Assembly (NCBI GenBank): GCA_902583635.1
Contig: CACHWJ010000004.1
Location: 21,643-85,642 of the forward strand
Source of the DNA: an uncultured Pelagibacteraceae bacterium
GTDB lineage: Bacteria > Pseudomonadota > Alphaproteobacteria > Pelagibacterales > Pelagibacteraceae
Direction of reading: 5' to 3'
DNA: 64,000 nucleotides
Position numbers and translations under genes: made by a program. This document shows, piece by piece, positions 61,150 through 64,000 of the stretch. Within the stretch, counting starts at the first letter, position 1. Each line of letters starts with the position of its first letter. Under the pieces are notes generated by a model. That model did not search any database. It was not told where the DNA came from and saw only the letters and a program-made list of their open reading frames with translations.

Positions 61150-62156
61150 AATACTTTTCCTTTGAATATTCCTGATGGTCTATAAAGTAATACTATTACA
61201 AGTATCGAAAATGAAACCGCAAATTTATAATCAGTTGATAAAAGCTGAACTAAACTTTCCGGTTCCATGCTTTCAGGCAGTATGTACATAAAAAACTTTT
61301 TATAGGCATAGGTTAAAAATATCTCAGAAAAAGCAATGACATACCCTCCTAAAAATGCACCAAATGGATTTCCAATTCCACCTACAATGGCAGCTGCAAA
61401 TATAGGAAGCATATTATTAAAATAAGTGAACGGCTTGAAGCTTTTATCTAAACCGTATAAAGCCCCTCCAATAGTTGCTAATATTCCAGCGATTATCCAA
61501 GTGATCATTACAATTTTTTGAGGATCAATTCCTGATAGTAAAGCTAAGTCTTCATTATCTGAATAAGCTTTCATACTTTTACCTGTTTTAGTTTTATTTA
61601 AAAACCAAAATAGTAAAGATACTAGTATAATTGTAACCAGCACTGTGATTACCTGTGTTGATTTCAAAGCAAGCCCCTCATTAAATCCAGTTATCTCTTT
61701 GAATTCTCTAGCTTTAATTATAAATTTTTCGCCATCAAAAAATCTTTGATCTGAAGGCCCAATAATAATTCTAACTACTGCTTGTGTAACAAACATTACT
61801 CCAATACTAACCATAGCTAATTGAACAGGAGGACTTTTGTTTGTTCTATAATATTTGAAAACGAACTTATCTATACTTAGCATATAAAGGATCATAAAAA
61901 AAATTCCAAATGGAATTGCTAATAAAGCTGTAGGCAAAACTCCTAAAGAAATCCCAAGTGATTGAAAATACCAAGTAAATAGAATTGTAACCATTGTTCC
62001 AAAAGACATCATGTCTCCAGTTGCAAAATTAGCAAATCTTAAAATTCCATAAATTAGTGTAACAAATATTGCCCCTAAGGCTAATTGTGAACCATATGTT
62101 AAGGCCGGAATAAAAATATAATTTAGTAAAAGAATTAACGCATTTAGAAAGTCCAT
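61146..62156 (-). CDS. livH: Branched-chain-amino-acid-type ABC permease
   Basis: The 336-residue permease has the LivH-type start (LALGAIFVTLIYGILRFANFATGDMM, shown here by its YGILRFANFA core) and the GIDPQKIVMITWIIAG and AAIVGGIGNPFGAFLGG blocks. It has eight or more helices. One base separates it from the livF stop. Substrate may be branched-chain amino acids, other amino acids or amides. Confidence 0.9.
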   Translation of the reverse strand: MDFLNALILLLNYIFIPALTYGSQLALGAIFVTLIYGILRFANFATGDMMSFGTMVTILFTWYFQSLGISLGVLPTALLAIPFGIFFMILYMLSIDKFVFKYYRTNKSPPVQLAMVSIGVMFVTQAVVRIIIGPSDQRFFDGEKFIIKAREFKEITGFNEGLALKSTQVITVLVTIILVSLLFWFLNKTKTGKSMKAYSDNEDLALLSGIDPQKIVMITWIIAGILATIGGALYGLDKSFKPFTYFNNMLPIFAAAIVGGIGNPFGAFLGGYVIAFSEIFLTYAYKKFFMYILPESMEPESLVQLLSTDYKFAVSFSILVIVLLYRPSGIFKGKVL

Positions 62157-62157
62157 A

Positions 62158-62865
62158 TCAACCTCCTAGAAAAGAGCTTCTAACTCTTGAGTCGTTTAAT
62201 AATTCTTTTCCAGTTCCTGAATAACGATTTTCTCCAGTTACTAAAACATATCCCCTATCAGATATACTTAAAGCTTGTTTGGCATTTTGCTCAACCATTA
62301 AGATTGCAACATTAGTTTTTTTAACTTTGACAATATGATCAAAAAGCTCATCCATAACTATAGGTGAAACACCTGCAGTTGGTTCATCTAACATCAAAAC
62401 TGTTGGTTTAATCATTAAAGCTCTTCCTAATGCAACTTGTTGTCTTTGTCCGCCAGATAATTCTCCAACCATTTGATATCTTTTTTCTCTTAAAACAGGA
62501 AACAATTCATAAATTTCATCAATTATATTTTTTATTTCATTACTTAAAAGAAAAGCTCCCATTTCTAAATTTTCTTCAACAGTCATTCCTGAGAAAACGT
62601 TTTTAGTTTGTGGCACAAATGAAATTCCTTCTTTAACTCTATCTTGCGGGGAGAGTTTTGATATATCTTTACCATCTATTTTTACTGCACCAGATTTTAG
62701 ATTTAGTAAACCAAGCATCGCTTTCATAGCTGTGGACTTCCCGGCTCCATTTGGACCTAGAATAGATACTATTTCTCCTTTATTTACGTCTACTGAACAG
62801 GAATTAATAATATCTGGACCATTTCCATAGCCTCCAGTCATTTTTATTCCTTCAAAGTATGCCAT
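62158..62865 (-). CDS. livF: Branched-chain-amino-acid-type ABC ATPase
   Basis: The 235-residue ATPase has Walker A GPNGAGKST (about 37-45), signature LSGGQRQQVALGRAL, Walker B VLMLDEPTAGVSP and the switch histidine replaced by glutamine-type VEQNAKQAL, as usual in LivF. The start overlaps the livG stop by one base (TAATG). It energises transport with LivG. Confidence 0.92.
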   Translation of the reverse strand: MAYFEGIKMTGGYGNGPDIINSCSVDVNKGEIVSILGPNGAGKSTAMKAMLGLLNLKSGAVKIDGKDISKLSPQDRVKEGISFVPQTKNVFSGMTVEENLEMGAFLLSNEIKNIIDEIYELFPVLREKRYQMVGELSGGQRQQVALGRALMIKPTVLMLDEPTAGVSPIVMDELFDHIVKVKKTNVAILMVEQNAKQALSISDRGYVLVTGENRYSGTGKELLNDSRVRSSFLGG

Positions 62866-63653
62866 TAATTATTTTCCCTTAATTTTGACCCTCTACCAAG
62901 ATAACTCTCAATAACTTTTTCATCTTTTTTTGCTTCCTCAACTGAACCTTCAAATAAAACAGATCCCTCAGCCATCACTATTACTGGATCACATAATCTT
63001 CCAATAAAGTCCATATCGTGCTCTATCATACAAAATGTATAACCTTTTTCTTTATTCAACTTTTCAATAGCTGTACCTAAATCTTTGAGCAAAGTTCTGT
63101 TAACACCAGCTCCAACTTCATCCAATAAAACTAATTTTGCTTCAACCATCATAGTTCTTCCAAGTTCTAGTAATTTTTTCTGTCCTCCAGAAAGATTTCC
63201 AGCAAGTTCATTGGATAAATGTTGAAGATTTAAAAATTCAACCACTTCTTTTGCTTTTTCCTTAATTATATTTTCTTCTTTAGCTACCAAACCCGGTTTA
63301 AATAATGCTGTAGTTAACTTTTCACCTGATTGATTTCCGGGAACCATCATTAAATTTTCTAAAACAGATAAATTAGAAAATTCATGTGCAATCTGGAATG
63401 TTCTGAGTAATCCTTTTGAAAATAATTCAAATGAAGGTACATTTGTTATATTTTCGCTATCAAAAATTACATCACCACTTGAAGATTTTAAATTTCCTGC
63501 AATCAAATTAAATAATGTTGTCTTACCAGATCCATTAGGTCCAATAATTCCTGTAATAGTACCTCTTGAAACTTTTAAAGAGCAATCTGAAACAGCCGCT
63601 AATCCACCAAAGTATTTTGATAAATTTTTAATTTCTAAAATATTTTCTGACAT
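62865..63653 (-). CDS. livG: Branched-chain-amino-acid-type ABC ATPase
   Basis: The 262-residue ATPase has Walker A GPNGSGKTTLF, signature LSGGQKKLLELGRTMM, Walker B VLLDEVGAGVN and the LivG-type IEHDMDFI switch block. It starts five bases after the upstream stop codon and heads a livG-livF-livH-livM operon. The gene before it (partial at the window edge) may be co-transcribed. Confidence 0.92.
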   Translation of the reverse strand: MSENILEIKNLSKYFGGLAAVSDCSLKVSRGTITGIIGPNGSGKTTLFNLIAGNLKSSSGDVIFDSENITNVPSFELFSKGLLRTFQIAHEFSNLSVLENLMMVPGNQSGEKLTTALFKPGLVAKEENIIKEKAKEVVEFLNLQHLSNELAGNLSGGQKKLLELGRTMMVEAKLVLLDEVGAGVNRTLLKDLGTAIEKLNKEKGYTFCMIEHDMDFIGRLCDPVIVMAEGSVLFEGSVEEAKKDEKVIESYLGRGSKLRENN

Positions 63654-63658
63654 TCAGT

Positions 63659-64000
63659 CTATTTATTTAGTCTTCGATGAATGCTATTTAAAGTTTTTTC
63701 AAGTGATTTATAAAATCCAGCTTTTGATAACTCTTTAACACCTTGCTCGTTTAAACCTTTTGGAGTTTGAGACTCTTTGACCAAAAACTTTAAATTTTCT
63801 TTTGAATTATTAACTGCATCTTCAGATAAGGCTAAAAATAAAGATGTGATATATTTTTGAGCATTATGTCTTTTTACACCTCTTTTAACTAACCAATCAG
63901 TCATTACTCTTAATAATTCATAAAATGGAGCCATCATGCCAGAAGTTGTCCAAAAGTTAATTGAAGATTTTTCTTTTTTAATTTCAACAGTGGTTCCTAA
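63659..64000 (-). CDS. Pyrroline-5-carboxylate reductase-like protein, C-terminal part
   Basis: The frame is open from the right edge to the TAG at 63659, 113 codons, so the N-terminus is outside the window. The visible part resembles the helical dimerisation domain of ProC (NFWTTSGMMAPFYEL, then TPKGLNEQGVKELSKAG in place of the family's TPGG-type block). The usual TPGG becomes TPKG, so it may be a paralogue with another imine substrate. It ends five bases before livG and is probably in that operon, suggesting a link between transport and imino- or amino-acid metabolism. Confidence 0.7.
   Translation of the reverse strand, partial: LGTTVEIKKEKSSINFWTTSGMMAPFYELLRVMTDWLVKRGVKRHNAQKYITSLFLALSEDAVNNSKENLKFLVKESQTPKGLNEQGVKELSKAGFYKSLEKTLNSIHRRLNK

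Noticed and set aside
1-64000. Glycine, SAM or other known riboswitches, CRISPR arrays, insertion sequences, tRNA and rRNA genes
   Set aside because: No recognisable core motifs, repeat-spacer pattern, transposase frame or RNA gene was seen by eye; covariance-model and tRNA searches would be needed to exclude them fully.

Overview
The window comes from a free-living, AT-rich marine alphaproteobacterium of the SAR11 / Pelagibacterales type. The evidence is the strongly A+T-rich sequence, the very short or overlapping gene junctions (many TAATG or ATGA couplings), the lack of mobile elements, and a gene set dominated by one-carbon, methylamine, osmolyte and ABC-uptake functions. No rRNA, tRNA, CRISPR array or insertion sequence was seen. 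No stretch over about 130 bases lacks a gene.

Region 1 (1-9950) is one-carbon metabolism. A heterotetrameric sarcosine-oxidase-type operon (soxB, soxD, soxA, the last running off the left edge) is divergent from formate-tetrahydrofolate ligase (fhs). Next come a class I glutamine amidotransferase and an iron alcohol dehydrogenase, then trimethylamine monooxygenase (tmm). Region 2 (8991-17993) imports and demethylates TMAO. It holds a TmoXWV-type ABC importer, interrupted by a MORN-repeat protein and an unknown membrane protein, and the TMAO demethylase tdm followed by a small winged-helix candidate regulator. Region 3 (18015-29070) handles methylamine and ammonium nitrogen. It holds an FAD amine oxidoreductase, a glutamine-synthetase-family enzyme, the three-gene N-methylglutamate synthase (glxBCD / mgsABC type), an Amt transporter with a possible structured leader, small membrane proteins, a second GlnT/GmaS-like enzyme and a diaminopropionate-lyase-like PLP enzyme. 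Together these genes can oxidise TMA to TMAO, split TMAO into dimethylamine and formaldehyde, load methylamine nitrogen onto glutamate, and pass one-carbon units through tetrahydrofolate to formate with ATP gain. A dimethylamine monooxygenase is not in the window.

Region 4 (29078-43007) is mostly housekeeping: photolyase, YjbQ, ZapE, BamB with a TPR partner, aconitase, LysE, CsaA, ArgE, an aldehyde dehydrogenase, an agmatinase-family ureohydrolase, a secreted HExxH protein and a cyclophilin. Region 5 (43004-51737) has a FadN-like beta-oxidation protein and a PotABCD-type importer. The importer is linked to DoeA/EutD-like and EutA-like genes, which suggests polyamine or ectoine-like substrates. 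A clear promoter drives the binding protein, and a terminator lies directly before the permease start.

Region 6 (51799-64000) is the least understood. Two EamA transporters and a hot-dog thioesterase precede a tight operon of LLM flavin oxidoreductase, DUF1185 protein, alpha/beta hydrolase and aldehyde dehydrogenase. A branched-chain-amino-acid-type binding protein follows, then a shared bidirectional terminator and a converging livGFHM operon that ends in a possible 23-residue membrane microprotein. The operon looks like an uncharacterised catabolic module with its own importer and is the best candidate here for something undescribed. A partial pyrroline-5-carboxylate-reductase-like gene lies at the right edge.
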